From NCBI GenBank assembly GCA_000242935.3, contig CP007053.1, positions 4,759,001 to 4,823,000 of the forward strand: 64,000 nucleotides of DNA, written 5' to 3'. A program made the translations under genes and the position numbers. Under the pieces are notes generated by a model. It searched no databases. It was not told where the DNA came from and worked only from the letters and a program-made list of their open reading frames with translations. Positions 35,706 to 46,022 of this stretch are shown in pieces. The stretch comes from Opitutaceae bacterium TAV5. GTDB lineage: Bacteria > Verrucomicrobiota > Verrucomicrobiia > Opitutales > Opitutaceae. How positions within the stretch are numbered: position 1 is the stretch's first letter; each line of letters opens with the position of its first letter.

Positions 35706-36061
35706 GAAAACTTGTTTCTATGGATGAAATAAGTGGACTCCATGTCAACATCGAAGCGTCGGTAAAATTTTTCTTCCGATTGTAAAAACCTCATGAATCC
35801 CGGGGATTTCATGCGAATGATTGTTGTCATTATCAATTGGTAATAAATAAGTAGAATATTAAAATAATGAGAAGTCCATGTGTCCGAAAGGCACTCCGAA
35901 AGAGCTGTGCTTCCATTTTGCCCCTACTTTTTTTCTTGACCGAAATAAGTGGATGTCGCTCTTTTCGCCACGCCGGATCCGAGTGCGGTCATCGCCCGCC
36001 GGGCGACATTGGGGCCCGTTGATTCCGGCAGACTACCATAACTTCAAATCCACTGTTCATC
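35706..36061. promoter_or_regulatory. Divergent promoter region with three copies of a GAAATAAGTGGA-like motif
   Basis: This 356-base gap separates the GH20 row (minus) from the PEP-CTERM/GH18 row (plus) and is partly AT-rich (35800-35880). The motif appears three times on the plus strand: TGAAATAAGTGGACTC (35725-35740), TAAATAAGTAGAATAT (35844-35859) and CGAAATAAGTGGATGT (35941-35956). The first and third share 12 of the first 13 bases. The third directly follows TTGAC (35936-35940), a possible -35 element. The copies could be binding sites for the ROK regulator; this is inference. Confidence 0.5.
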
Positions 36062-36886
36062 ATGAAGCTTCGATTCAGTTCGCTCGCATTCGGCGCGGTC
36101 CTGTTGTCCGCTCCTGTCCTGTCCGCCCAGACCCTGGTCTCCTGGGGACCGTCGGCCGGCTACGTGACCGCCAACCAGTCCGGCCAGCGTGCAGCCGGCG
36201 GAGGGGTAATCCCCTTCGATCTGGATACGCCGATCAGCCCCCTTTCCGACGACAATTACACCGGCGGCACCTTTTACGGCGGGGTGGACGGTGCTCCCAG
36301 CCTGAACACCGGCTTTGCGGTGTTCAACAACAGGGACTACAACGAGGGGAACGACGCGCTGGTGTTCGGCCGCGCCACCGGAGTGGAGCCGGGTTATAAG
36401 GTGAGCGGCGTTTTCCTGTGGAAACAGGAGGATTTTCTGGTCGGCCCGGACGGGGCGACGGACAGCGTGACGGTCACCTCGTTGTCCTATGCCGGCCTGA
36501 GCCTCTCCGGCACGGCGACGGCCAGCGAGGCACGCTTCGTGCTTCAGCAGGGCTCGTCCTATCTCATCAGCGACAACGTCGTCCTGAACAACGGGTTCCT
36601 GGCGACCCACTCGCTGACGGATCTTTCGAGCGTGAACTGGCATTCCTACGATCCCGGCGTGAGCATCACCGCCATCGGCCCCCAGGTCAGCTCGCCGTCG
36701 TTCGACGGGGTGACCGCCCTCGGGATCTATCTCACCACCACGGCGACCGACACCGACGCGCTCAACCTCGTCCTCGCCGCGTTCAGCGCGTCGGGTGTTG
36801 TCTCGGCCATTCCCGAGCCGTCCACCGTGGCGCTGCTGGCCGGACTGGGCGGCCTGGCAATCGTGGTCATGCGCCGGCGCAGGTAG
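36062..36886 (+). CDS. PEP-CTERM protein sharing a domain with the neighbouring GH18 enzyme (274 aa)
   Basis: A signal peptide (1-22, ending VLSAQ) precedes a beta-rich domain at about 25-245 and a PEP-CTERM end (IPEPSTVALLAGLGGLAIVV, then MRRRR). The domain aligns along its length with residues 22-245 of the GH18 protein encoded at 37897. Matching pairs are VSWGPSAGYVTANQ/VAWGESPDFVTSNQ, NDALVFGRAT/NDTFVFGRTA, GVFLWKQEDF/GVFIWKRSDF, YLISDNVVLN/YIISDNMGLN and LSSVNWHSYD/LSSVNWYSYD. I do not recognise the domain as a named family. The anchored form may hold a glycan or display a partner on the cell surface. It is the first gene of the plus-strand row. Confidence 0.88.
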   Translation: MKLRFSSLAFGAVLLSAPVLSAQTLVSWGPSAGYVTANQSGQRAAGGGVIPFDLDTPISPLSDDNYTGGTFYGGVDGAPSLNTGFAVFNNRDYNEGNDALVFGRATGVEPGYKVSGVFLWKQEDFLVGPDGATDSVTVTSLSYAGLSLSGTATASEARFVLQQGSSYLISDNVVLNNGFLATHSLTDLSSVNWHSYDPGVSITAIGPQVSSPSFDGVTALGIYLTTTATDTDALNLVLAAFSASGVVSAIPEPSTVALLAGLGGLAIVVMRRRR

Positions 36887-36911
36887 CTCTAACCCTTCGC
36901 CATTTCCCGCC

Positions 36912-37673
36912 ATGCGTCGTTCCACGCCAGTCGATTCCCGGTCAGGCTTCACCCTGATCGAGCTGCTTACGGTCATCACCATCATCGGCATTCTCGCCGC
37001 CATCCTCATCCCCACCGTCGGCAAGGTTCGCGACACGGCGAGGACCAGCACCTGCGCCTCCAATCTCCGCCAGCTCGCTGCGGCCTGCCTGCTCTACGCG
37101 ACCGAAAACAAGGACCGTTTCATCCCTGTGCGAGAGGAAAGCGCTGACGGGCCCATCTGGCGCATCAAGCTCGAGCCTTACATCGGTTCGCGCCGCGCCG
37201 TGCGAGGGGTGCTGATTTGCCCTTCCGACTCGATCACCGAATACCCTGACTCCTCCAGTGTCGGACGATGGCCCGCCTCCTACGGGATCAATCTGGGCTC
37301 CCAGGTCCTCGGCCAGAGTCCGCTCTACGAATACCAGCCCGATGCCAAGGTGTCCAGGAGCATGAGCGTCATCCAGCAGCCCAGCCGGATGATCATGATG
37401 TCCGATATCGGAACGGGCGGTTCCGGCTCCGCGCCTGCAAATCTCGCCGACTGGAGCGAGGGGAGCCGGAGTGTGTCGACGCCGAGTTACGGCTACGCCC
37501 GCTTCCCATGGGGCGGCAACTTCAATTACGATTGGAGCGTCTGGCCGCGCCACGGCGGCAAGCGCAAGGCGAACTGCGTGTTTTACGACGGTTCGGTGCG
37601 CGCCCTCGACCTCATCGCCGACCTGAAGAACCATCCGGACGGCGATCCCCTCTGCCTCTTCGACAACCACTGA
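36912..37673 (+). CDS. Type II secretion/prepilin-like protein (253 aa)
   Basis: The N-terminus has the type IV prepilin methylation signature SGFTLIELLTVITIIGILAA (cleavage after G12 by a prepilin peptidase, then the methylated F). A single long hydrophobic helix continues it, then KVRDTARTSTCASNLRQLAA. The C-terminus has RHGGKRKANCVFYDGSVRALDL, close to the H-X9-DG motif of verrucomicrobial and planctomycetal prepilin-like proteins, though the spacing is eleven rather than nine. I chose the ATG at 36912 because the upstream open frame overlaps the preceding gene. It lies 25 bases after the PEP-CTERM gene and 223 before the GH18 gene. Surface or pseudopilus placement is likely; its function here is unknown. 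Confidence 0.88.
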   Translation: MRRSTPVDSRSGFTLIELLTVITIIGILAAILIPTVGKVRDTARTSTCASNLRQLAAACLLYATENKDRFIPVREESADGPIWRIKLEPYIGSRRAVRGVLICPSDSITEYPDSSSVGRWPASYGINLGSQVLGQSPLYEYQPDAKVSRSMSVIQQPSRMIMMSDIGTGGSGSAPANLADWSEGSRSVSTPSYGYARFPWGGNFNYDWSVWPRHGGKRKANCVFYDGSVRALDLIADLKNHPDGDPLCLFDNH

Positions 37674-37896
37674 GGCGCTTGCGCAAAAGCCCATGCGAGG
37701 TGCTGTCACGGTTTTTTCAACCAGACTCCGGAGCCGGATGCATAATTGGATACAAGCCTTCGCCGCCGGCCTCGTCGGCGGGGCATGTGATCTTTTCCGG
37801 TGTCCGTTTTTCCGCCGAAGAGAACACGCCACGTTCTCGTCGGACTCCCCGGACCAACCTCCCCCGTTGGCCCCAGCCATCCAACCTGTCCTCCCT

Positions 37897-39678
37897 ATGT
37901 CTAGAAAACTCACATCATTGGCCATTGGCCTGCTTTTGCTTTCGGCCGCCGCCAGGGCCGAGAACGTCTCCCTGGTCGCCTGGGGCGAATCGCCGGACTT
38001 CGTGACGTCGAATCAAAATACCCAGCGCAGTTCCAGCAGCGGGGAAATCCCCTTCAGCCTCGCCACTCCCATCACGCCCGCCGACGGCTATGACGACACC
38101 CTGTTTTACGCCGGCATCAAGGCCATCGGCACCGGCGGCCTCAACTACGGCGCCAAAATCGTCAACGACGACCCCTACAACGGCGGCGGCAACGACACCT
38201 TCGTCTTTGGCCGCACCGCGACCGGCGCCCAGAGCGGAGATCAGGTGACGGGCGTGTTCATCTGGAAACGGTCCGATTTTCGCACCCTCGCGACGCCCGT
38301 CTCGAATCCCCTGACCGTGGAGAAGCTCACGTTCCGGGGCCGCGTCAACGGCACCGTGTCATCCGCCAGGGCCCGGTTCGTCCTGAAATCCGGCGACAGC
38401 TACATCATCAGCGACAACATGGGGCTGAACACCAGTTACACCTCCACGCCCAAGGTGCTCTCCAATCTTTCGAGCGTGAACTGGTATTCCTACGATCCCG
38501 CGGACATCAACACCATCGGCCCGGCGGTCGGCTCGCCCGATTTCACGAACATCGACGGCGTGGGCCTGTTCCTGACCGCGACCAACGCCGGCACCGGTGC
38601 ACTGCTGCTGGCCTTCTCGTCCTTCGACGCCGAGGGCAACACGAAGCCCCTGGTCTTCAGTTATTATCCGACCTACCGGCAGTCCTCCAATCTGCCCATC
38701 GGCTCGATCCCGTGGTCGAAGACCTCGCACATCGTGCACTCCTTCGCCACGGCCGATGCCGACGGCGTTCTCACCGGCGTGACGGGTTACCTGCCCAGCT
38801 CGACTCTCGTGAGCACGGCTCACTCCAACGGCGTGAAGGTCCTGCTGGCCCTCGGCGGCGGCGCGAACTCCGCGAACTTCACCGCGATGGCGCAGGACCT
38901 GACCAAGCGCAACGCCTTCGTCGCGGCGGTGGCGAACTGGGTCTCGACTTATGGCTACGACGGCATCGTCCTCGACTGGGAGTTCCCCGGCGCCGGCGAC
39001 GCGCAAAAGCTCGTGAACTTCGTCTACGGCCTGCGCACCGCGCTGCCCCCGGGTTCCGAAATCGGCCTGAACGTCGGCACCAGCGCCTACGCCTCGGCCG
39101 GCGTAGTCGCTACGCAAATACCCTCGGACAACCCGAATACCACGCTCGACGAGCTCATCGATTACCTGATGGTGATGAGCTACGACTACCACGGCAGCTG
39201 GAACTACGCCGGCTACAACGCGCCGCTCTTCGCGGTGTCCGGCGTGGGCGACGATTTCTCGTTCGACAAGACCTGGGACTGGTGGACCGTCACCAAGGGC
39301 TTCTCCGCCTCCAGGGTCATCATGGGCCTGCCCTTCTACGGGCGCGGCGTTACCGGCTTCACCGCTTTCGGTTCTTCGGTCACGGGCGACACGACCTACA
39401 CCTACATCGAAATGCTGTCGAAAATCTCCTCCGGGCAGTGGACGCTCTACCGCGACACCACCACCGGCATGACGGACGTGGATCTGTATGAGAGCCACGA
39501 GTTGCCCCACATGGTGAAGAGCGGCGAGATGATCAGCTACGAGGACACGCAGTCGATCCCGCCCAAGGTCCGCTGGTTCCGGGGCAAGGGCCTCCAAGGC
39601 TACCTGATCTGGGAGATCGGCCAGGACTACGACGGCACGACCAATCTCCTGCTGGATTCCGCGCGGGAGGTCTGGTGA
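37897..39678 (+). CDS. Secreted GH18 enzyme fused to a novel N-terminal domain (593 aa)
   Basis: A signal peptide (1-21, ending AARAE) is followed by the same domain found in the PEP-CTERM protein at 36062 (residues about 22-245). A GH18 barrel then runs from about 252 to 593. GH18 landmarks are VFSYYPTYRQ, KVLLALGGG, YGYDGIVLDWEFPG with D355, D360 and acid E362, YLMVMSYDYHG, VIMGLPFYGRGV and LQGYLIWEIGQDYDG. The third position of the catalytic motif is V358 where most chitinases have D, which may alter activity. There is no PEP-CTERM tail, so it is secreted or held through the N-terminal domain. The ATG at 37897 is chosen for its signal peptide; the frame is open upstream. Confidence 0.92.
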   Translation: MSRKLTSLAIGLLLLSAAARAENVSLVAWGESPDFVTSNQNTQRSSSSGEIPFSLATPITPADGYDDTLFYAGIKAIGTGGLNYGAKIVNDDPYNGGGNDTFVFGRTATGAQSGDQVTGVFIWKRSDFRTLATPVSNPLTVEKLTFRGRVNGTVSSARARFVLKSGDSYIISDNMGLNTSYTSTPKVLSNLSSVNWYSYDPADINTIGPAVGSPDFTNIDGVGLFLTATNAGTGALLLAFSSFDAEGNTKPLVFSYYPTYRQSSNLPIGSIPWSKTSHIVHSFATADADGVLTGVTGYLPSSTLVSTAHSNGVKVLLALGGGANSANFTAMAQDLTKRNAFVAAVANWVSTYGYDGIVLDWEFPGAGDAQKLVNFVYGLRTALPPGSEIGLNVGTSAYASAGVVATQIPSDNPNTTLDELIDYLMVMSYDYHGSWNYAGYNAPLFAVSGVGDDFSFDKTWDWWTVTKGFSASRVIMGLPFYGRGVTGFTAFGSSVTGDTTYTYIEMLSKISSGQWTLYRDTTTGMTDVDLYESHELPHMVKSGEMISYEDTQSIPPKVRWFRGKGLQGYLIWEIGQDYDGTTNLLLDSAREVW

Positions 39679-39712
39679 ATTCGCGTCCTCCCTTGCCATC
39701 GGACAAAACAGC

Positions 39713-40918
39713 ATGAGTAACGGCGCCGCGACCGGCAACGCGGGGCGGGTGGCCTCGATCGACATCCTGCGGGCGCTGACGATGGTCCTGATGATCATCG
39801 TCAACGACCTGTTCACCCTGAAAAACACGCCGGCGTGGCTGGGCCACTCGGCGAGCGGCGTCGATGGCATCGGGGTGGCCGACGTGGTCTTTCCCGCCTT
39901 CCTGTTCCTCGTCGGCCTGTCGCTGCCCCATGCGCTGGAGGCGCGTCGCAACAAAGGGGATACGGGCTTGCGGCTGGTCTGGCACGTTGCCGTCCGCTCG
40001 TTCGCCCTGATCGTGATGGGCGTGTTCCTGGTGAACGGGGAGACCTGGAATGCCCAGGCCGCCGGCATGCACCGGTATTGGTGGAACCCCCTGTGCTGCC
40101 TCGGCTTCATTCTCGTCTGGTGCACCTATGACAAGATCCCCTCCCGGGCAGGGAAGATCGCCCTCCGTGTCGCGGGCGTGGCGGGTCTGCTCGCCCTGGC
40201 CTGGATCTATCGCGGCGGATCGGGGGACAGGATTCACCGCTTCGCGCCGGTGCCGGAGTGGTGGGGCATACTCGGGCAGATCGGCTGGGCCTATCTGGTC
40301 GCCGGCCTGGTCGCGATTTTCGCGCGCGACCGCATCCTCGTCATGCTGGGCGGCTGGCTGCTTTTTGCCAGCCTCAGCATTCTGTTCAGGATGGGGCTGG
40401 TGCCGAAGGCCCTCCTGTTCATCCCGCGGCCGATCATCGCGGGCACCTTGACGGCGTTCACGATGGGCGGCGCGTTGTCCGCGATGATTTTCAGGCGGTA
40501 TCGGGAAAAGGACGACAACCGCGCGATCTTTCTGCTGCTCGGCGGGATGGCGGCGGCGTGGACCGGGCTGTACTTCGTCACGCGCCCGTATTGGGGGCTG
40601 GCCAAGATCGGCGCCACGCCCGCGTGGCTGTTCTTTTGCAGCGCGCTCACCGTCGTGCTGTTCCTCGCGATCTACTGGCTGGCGGACCTGCGGAAAAAAA
40701 CGGCGTGGTTTCGCCCGATCGGGCCGGCGGGAACGCACACCTTGTTGTGCTACCTGATGCCCTATCTGCTGTATGGGCTGCAACGCGCCGCCGGCTTTCG
40801 CTGGCCCGAGTATCTCTCGACCGGCTGGGTGGGCATCGCGAAATCGGCGGTGTTCGCGCTGGTTTGCGTGGGGTGCACGGGACTGCTGGCGCGCGGCGGC
40901 ATCCGTCTCAAGGTGTAA
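39713..40918 (+). CDS. NagX/HGSNAT-like membrane acetyltransferase (DUF5009-type, 401 aa)
   Basis: The protein begins with a cytoplasmic tail and the family opening RVASIDILRALTMVLMIIVND, followed by about ten hydrophobic helices. Conserved polar points are DVVFPAFLFLVGLSLPHAL, LLCYLMPYLLYGLQRAAG and the mid-protein FIPRPIIAGTLTAFT. It resembles heparan-alpha-glucosaminide N-acetyltransferase domain proteins (DUF5009, COG4299). Their bacterial members, called NagX, are found in GlcNAc utilisation clusters. A role in acetylating or moving glucosamine-type sugars across the inner membrane fits the GH18 and GH20 neighbours. It starts 34 bases after the fused GH18 gene and ends the plus-strand row. 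Family is likely; activity is inference. Confidence 0.82.
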   Translation: MSNGAATGNAGRVASIDILRALTMVLMIIVNDLFTLKNTPAWLGHSASGVDGIGVADVVFPAFLFLVGLSLPHALEARRNKGDTGLRLVWHVAVRSFALIVMGVFLVNGETWNAQAAGMHRYWWNPLCCLGFILVWCTYDKIPSRAGKIALRVAGVAGLLALAWIYRGGSGDRIHRFAPVPEWWGILGQIGWAYLVAGLVAIFARDRILVMLGGWLLFASLSILFRMGLVPKALLFIPRPIIAGTLTAFTMGGALSAMIFRRYREKDDNRAIFLLLGGMAAAWTGLYFVTRPYWGLAKIGATPAWLFFCSALTVVLFLAIYWLADLRKKTAWFRPIGPAGTHTLLCYLMPYLLYGLQRAAGFRWPEYLSTGWVGIAKSAVFALVCVGCTGLLARGGIRLKV

Positions 40919-41007
40919 ATGCCAAGGCGCCCGGCCCTTCAGATTCTAGAGTAACCGGACCGGTAGCCGAAGCCTACATGCCCCGACTTTTCCCGGAGTC
41001 ATCGGGA

Positions 41008-41553
41008 TCAAAACGAGGGGCCTGGAATATAAACGTCCCCGTGCGGCCAGACGGTGTCGGAGAGCGGTGCGGCCAGGAAGCCTTCCGCCCGGATGCGAAC
41101 CGCTTCGCCCGCGGGGCCGACTCCGTCCCGCAGCAAATTGTTCACCGGCCGGTAGCCGCTCGAGGCGTAGTAGCGCTCGTTGCCGGAAAGCACGGAAAAC
41201 GCGAAGCCCCCGGCGCCCATCCGGCGGTGCGCGGCGGCGATCAGCGGTTTGACATAGCCGCGACCCTGATGATCGGGGCGCACGCAAACCTCGGCGATGC
41301 CGCCGATCCGAAGCGTGCGGCCGTCGTCGGTGAAAAGCTGCTTTTCATGCGCCGCGAGATGCGCGACAGGCGTGCCCGTCGCGTCGCGGATCAGCCAGCG
41401 ATGCGCCGGCGGCTCGTTGAAATAGCGCCGCGTTTTGAAAACGTGATCCTGCGGCTTGGTGAAGCAGGCGGAGAGAAGCTCGCGCAACGCGAGGTCGAGC
41501 GCTGCATCGACCGCGGAGTCCGCGATGTAATCGATCGGGGGAGGGGGGAGCAT
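41008..41553 (-). CDS. GNAT-family acetyltransferase (181 aa)
   Basis: GNAT enzymes transfer an acyl group from acyl-CoA to an amine. The acyl-CoA binding motif A is clear near 95-118 (AEVCVRPDHQGRGYVKPLI, with the Q/R-x-x-G-x-G/Y pattern). It is followed by the late strand FSVLSGNERYYASSGYRPV typical of motif B. Length is normal. It is a lone minus-strand gene, convergent with the NagX-like gene and about 385 bases from the tRNA-Ala gene. The substrate is unknown and nothing nearby suggests one. The ATG at 41553 gives a sensible start. Confidence 0.87.
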   Translation of the reverse strand: MLPPPPIDYIADSAVDAALDLALRELLSACFTKPQDHVFKTRRYFNEPPAHRWLIRDATGTPVAHLAAHEKQLFTDDGRTLRIGGIAEVCVRPDHQGRGYVKPLIAAAHRRMGAGGFAFSVLSGNERYYASSGYRPVNNLLRDGVGPAGEAVRIRAEGFLAAPLSDTVWPHGDVYIPGPSF

Positions 41554-41938
41554 CCTGTTGGGAAACGGCGAAAATCCGAGGAAATGCTACAACGCGGGCT
41601 TCGGCGGCGGGTCGGGTCGGCCGGGTTTGCTCTTGCCACCAGGCTTCCTGAACTTCCTTGTCAGATTTACCGGATTTGGTTGATTGTTAATGAGCTAAAA
41701 CGTGAACCAGGATGCAGAAAAGTGCAGGGATGTGAAGCTGAAAACAAGGATCCGGACAACATTCGGGCAACTTGCCGCAGCTCAAAAACCGGCACTCTCT
41801 TCGCCGGGGAGGTGAGCAAACGCCGGGCTGGCGGCTGCGTCGATCTCCATCCGACAGTATCACGGTTGCCTTGGGGCGTGTCGTAGCCCTATCAAGCATG
41901 AAACCCGCCCCTATGAAGGGCGGGTTTCGCGGTGAAAG
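41554..41938. other. Gap without a supported gene, ending in a tRNA terminator
   Basis: I see no gene, recombinase remnant or duplicated tRNA end in this stretch. The reading frames are short and lack family motifs. The only clear structure is the hairpin at 41901-41927 next to the tRNA gene. Confidence 0.5.
41901..41927 (-). terminator. Terminator hairpin downstream of tRNA-Ala
   Basis: The arms AAACCCGCCC (41901-41910) and GGGCGGGTTT (41918-41927) are perfect complements around a seven-base loop. Read on the minus strand the hairpin lies just after the tRNA 3' end and finishes in TTT, giving a short U-tail. Confidence 0.7.
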
Positions 41939-42014
41939 TGGTGGACCCTAGCAGGTTCGAACTGCTGACCTCCTCAATGCCATTGAGGCGCTCTACCAAC
42001 TGAGCTAAGAGCCC
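41939..42014 (-). tRNA. tRNA-Ala (anticodon GGC)
   Basis: Read on the minus strand the 76 bases begin GGGCTCT, pair with AGGGTCC at the 3' end (two G-T and one T-G pairs allowed), and end with A73 and an encoded CCA. The D arm (TAGCTCAGTTGGTAGAGCG), the T arm (TTCGAAC loop with AGCAG/CTGCT stem) and the anticodon arm (CCTCA, loop ATGGCAT, TGAGG) are all present. The anticodon GGC reads alanine codons GCC and GCU. It lies 85 bases beyond sdhB on the same strand. Confidence 0.95.
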
Positions 42015-42026
42015 GTAAAGGGAAGG

Positions 42027-42080
42027 GCGAAAAAGGCCTCTTTGAACCAGGTTGGCAAGGAGTTTTTTCGCCTTTTTCGC
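42027..42080 (-). terminator. Inverted repeat after sdhB (possible terminator)
   Basis: GCGAAAAAGGC (42027-42037) and GCCTTTTTCGC (42070-42080) are perfect complements separated by a long 32-base loop between sdhB and the tRNA gene. The long loop makes termination uncertain. Confidence 0.35.
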
Positions 42081-42099
42081 TTTCCGTCCAGTCCGGTTT

Positions 42100-42909
42100 T
42101 CAGCCCGCCGAGGCGAGGGCATCGCTCCGGGGTCGGAAGGCGCTGCGGAAGCTGGCTGCAATGTAGTCGCGGTTCATCCGGGCGATGAAATCGTGGCTGA
42201 TCAGCTTCGGGCAGGCAGCCGAGCACTCGTACTGGTTGGTGCAGTTGCCGAAACCGAGTTCGTCCATCTTCGCCACCATGTTGAGCACGCGGGCGTCGCG
42301 CTCGGGCTGGCCTTGCGGGAGGAGGGCGAATTGCGAGACCTTGGCCGACACGAAGAGCATCGCGGAAGCGTTCTTGCAGGCCGCCACGCAGGCGCCGCAA
42401 CCGATGCACGCGGCGGCGTCCATGGCGAGGTCGGCGTTTTCCTTCGGGATCGGGAGGGCGTTGGCGTCGCAACCGGAACCGGTGCGCACGCTGATGAAGC
42501 CGCCGGCCTGCTGGATCTTGTCGAACGCGGAACGATCGGTGATCAGGTCCTTCACGACCGGGAACGGGTGTGCGCGGAAGGGCTCCACAGTGACGACCGC
42601 GCCATCGGCAAAGCTGCGCATGTAGGTCTGGCAGGAGGCGATGCCCTTGTGCGGGCCATGCGGCTTGCCGTCGATGACGAGCGAGCAGGTGCCGCAGATG
42701 CCTTCACGGCAGTCGTGCGCAAAGGCAATCGGGTCCTCGCCCTGGCGTTCGAGGTCGTTGTTCACGACGTCGAGCATTTCGAGGAAGGACATGTTGGGAT
42801 CGCAGTTCGCGGCCTTGTATTCGACGAACTTGCCCGGCTTGTCGGGGCCGGCCTGGCGCCAGACGCGGAGCGTGACGGAAATCGGTTTGTTGGTGTTTTC
42901 AGCGACCAT
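42100..42909 (-). CDS. sdhB: Succinate dehydrogenase iron-sulfur subunit (SdhB, 269 aa)
   Basis: SdhB carries electrons from the flavoprotein to quinone in the TCA cycle and respiratory chain. The [2Fe-2S] cluster motif [18 protein letters not shown] has C67, C72 and C75, with C93 (ASCQTY) as the fourth ligand. The second half contains [15 protein letters not shown] for the [4Fe-4S] cluster and further cysteines ([14 protein letters not shown]) for the [3Fe-4S]/[4Fe-4S] clusters. The form resembles the B-type enzyme that pairs with a single five-helix cytochrome subunit, which is encoded upstream. It follows sdhA by 54 bases, in the order sdhC-sdhA-sdhB. The stop is 85 bases before the tRNA-Ala gene. 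Identity is secure. Confidence 0.96.
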   Translation of the reverse strand: MVAENTNKPISVTLRVWRQAGPDKPGKFVEYKAANCDPNMSFLEMLDVVNNDLERQGEDPIAFAHDCREGICGTCSLVIDGKPHGPHKGIASCQTYMRSFADGAVVTVEPFRAHPFPVVKDLITDRSAFDKIQQAGGFISVRTGSGCDANALPIPKENADLAMDAAACIGCGACVAACKNASAMLFVSAKVSQFALLPQGQPERDARVLNMVAKMDELGFGNCTNQYECSAACPKLISHDFIARMNRDYIAASFRSAFRPRSDALASAG

Positions 42910-42963
42910 GATGTGTGTGTCGGGTTGGCGGCTTGGTGTGACGGGTGGGTCCGGGTGGCGGGC

Positions 42964-44889
<1,926 letters not shown>

Positions 44890-44942
44890 GATCGGTTGCG
44901 CGGGTGGGCGGTTGGCTTTGGTCGGTTAAGGCGTGGGTCGGA

Positions 44943-45767
44943 TTAGCGGGCGGCAGGGGTGACGGCGGCGGTTTTGGCGGTGGCCTGGCCGGCGACGTAT
45001 TCGGCGGCATAAGTGCCTTCGGCGGGCTTGACGAGGCCGCTGAGGATCGCGCCGGGGATGGCGAGGTTGCCGAGGAAGTAGAAAATGCAGAAGAGCGAGA
45101 CGAGGCCGCGCAGGGCCGGGGACCAGCGATGGTTGCGCCAGCCGATGGTCTGGAACAGCGAGTCGATGCCGTGCAGGAGGTGCACCGCGAGGAGCGAGGT
45201 CGCCAGGATGTAGAAGAGGGAGACGACCGGATGGGTGAACCCGATAAAGACCATGCTGTAGACGTCATGCACCTCGTCGCCGGCGGCGGCGCCGTGGATC
45301 GGGAAGCCGAAGATGTGGAAACCGTCCTGCATGACCCAGTGGTCGAGGTTGCTCTTGAAATATTCGTGGCCGGCCACGCCGACGGTGAAGTGCAGGACAT
45401 GGTAGATGATGAACGCGAGGACCACGAGGCCGCTCATGCGCATGTAGCGGGAGGCGACAGAGGCCTTGAGCCATTTATGGACGCCGTATTTCTCGGGGCC
45501 GCGGGCGGCCTTGCTTTCCGCCCAGAGGCAGATGGCGGCCCAGATGTGGATGCCGACGCAGGCCAGCAGCACGATGCGCACGACCCAGAGGGCGGGGCCG
45601 AGCGACTGCAAAAAGTGCGCATAGCCGTTGATCTTGTCGGGATGGCTGAAGATCTGGAGGTTGCCCACCAGATGGCCGGCCGCGAATCCGACCAGAACGA
45701 GGCCGGTCAGGGCCATGAGGAATTTTCGTCCGATGGAGGACGTGAAGAGATTACGGATGAGGCTCAT
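44943..45767 (-). CDS. sdhC: Succinate dehydrogenase cytochrome b subunit (SdhC, 274 aa)
   Basis: This single membrane subunit binds heme and quinone and anchors SdhAB. Five hydrophobic helices can be seen: about 14-34 (FLMALTGLVLVGFAAGHLVG), 55-80, 110-130, 165-190 and 215-245. Histidines fall at heme-ligand positions (HLVGN, IHIW, YHVLHF, HLLHG), as in the B-type five-helix family. The last 30 residues are Ala/Lys/Pro-rich and probably disordered. It opens the sdhCAB row. The upstream 255 bases probably hold the promoter, but I could not identify a clear -35/-10 pair. Confidence rests on context and helix pattern. Confidence 0.94.
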   Translation of the reverse strand: MSLIRNLFTSSIGRKFLMALTGLVLVGFAAGHLVGNLQIFSHPDKINGYAHFLQSLGPALWVVRIVLLACVGIHIWAAICLWAESKAARGPEKYGVHKWLKASVASRYMRMSGLVVLAFIIYHVLHFTVGVAGHEYFKSNLDHWVMQDGFHIFGFPIHGAAAGDEVHDVYSMVFIGFTHPVVSLFYILATSLLAVHLLHGIDSLFQTIGWRNHRWSPALRGLVSLFCIFYFLGNLAIPGAILSGLVKPAEGTYAAEYVAGQATAKTAAVTPAAR

Positions 45768-46022
45768 CGCGTGGATGGAAGGGTGGTGGTCTGTTGGTCA
45801 ACGAAGCCGCCTTCCGTTGAAGCGGATGACGGCAGCGAGGGCAACCGTAGGGACATGGCGCACCGGTTGTAAAGGGAGCGCTTGAAGAGAACCTTATTCT
45901 GTCGCCGGTATTAGGCAGCCTGAACTTTACCAGAAGACGCGCATGCCGGCGGCAGGGGTGCGGGGCGGGGTAGCTGTCTCCTGCACGAGGCGGGCCGGCA
46001 ACGGTGGTCGACCCGCGGGCTT

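Noticed and set aside
41554-42014. Possible integrated element using tRNA-Ala as attachment site
   Set aside because: No integrase gene or direct repeat of the tRNA 3' end can be seen within the window.
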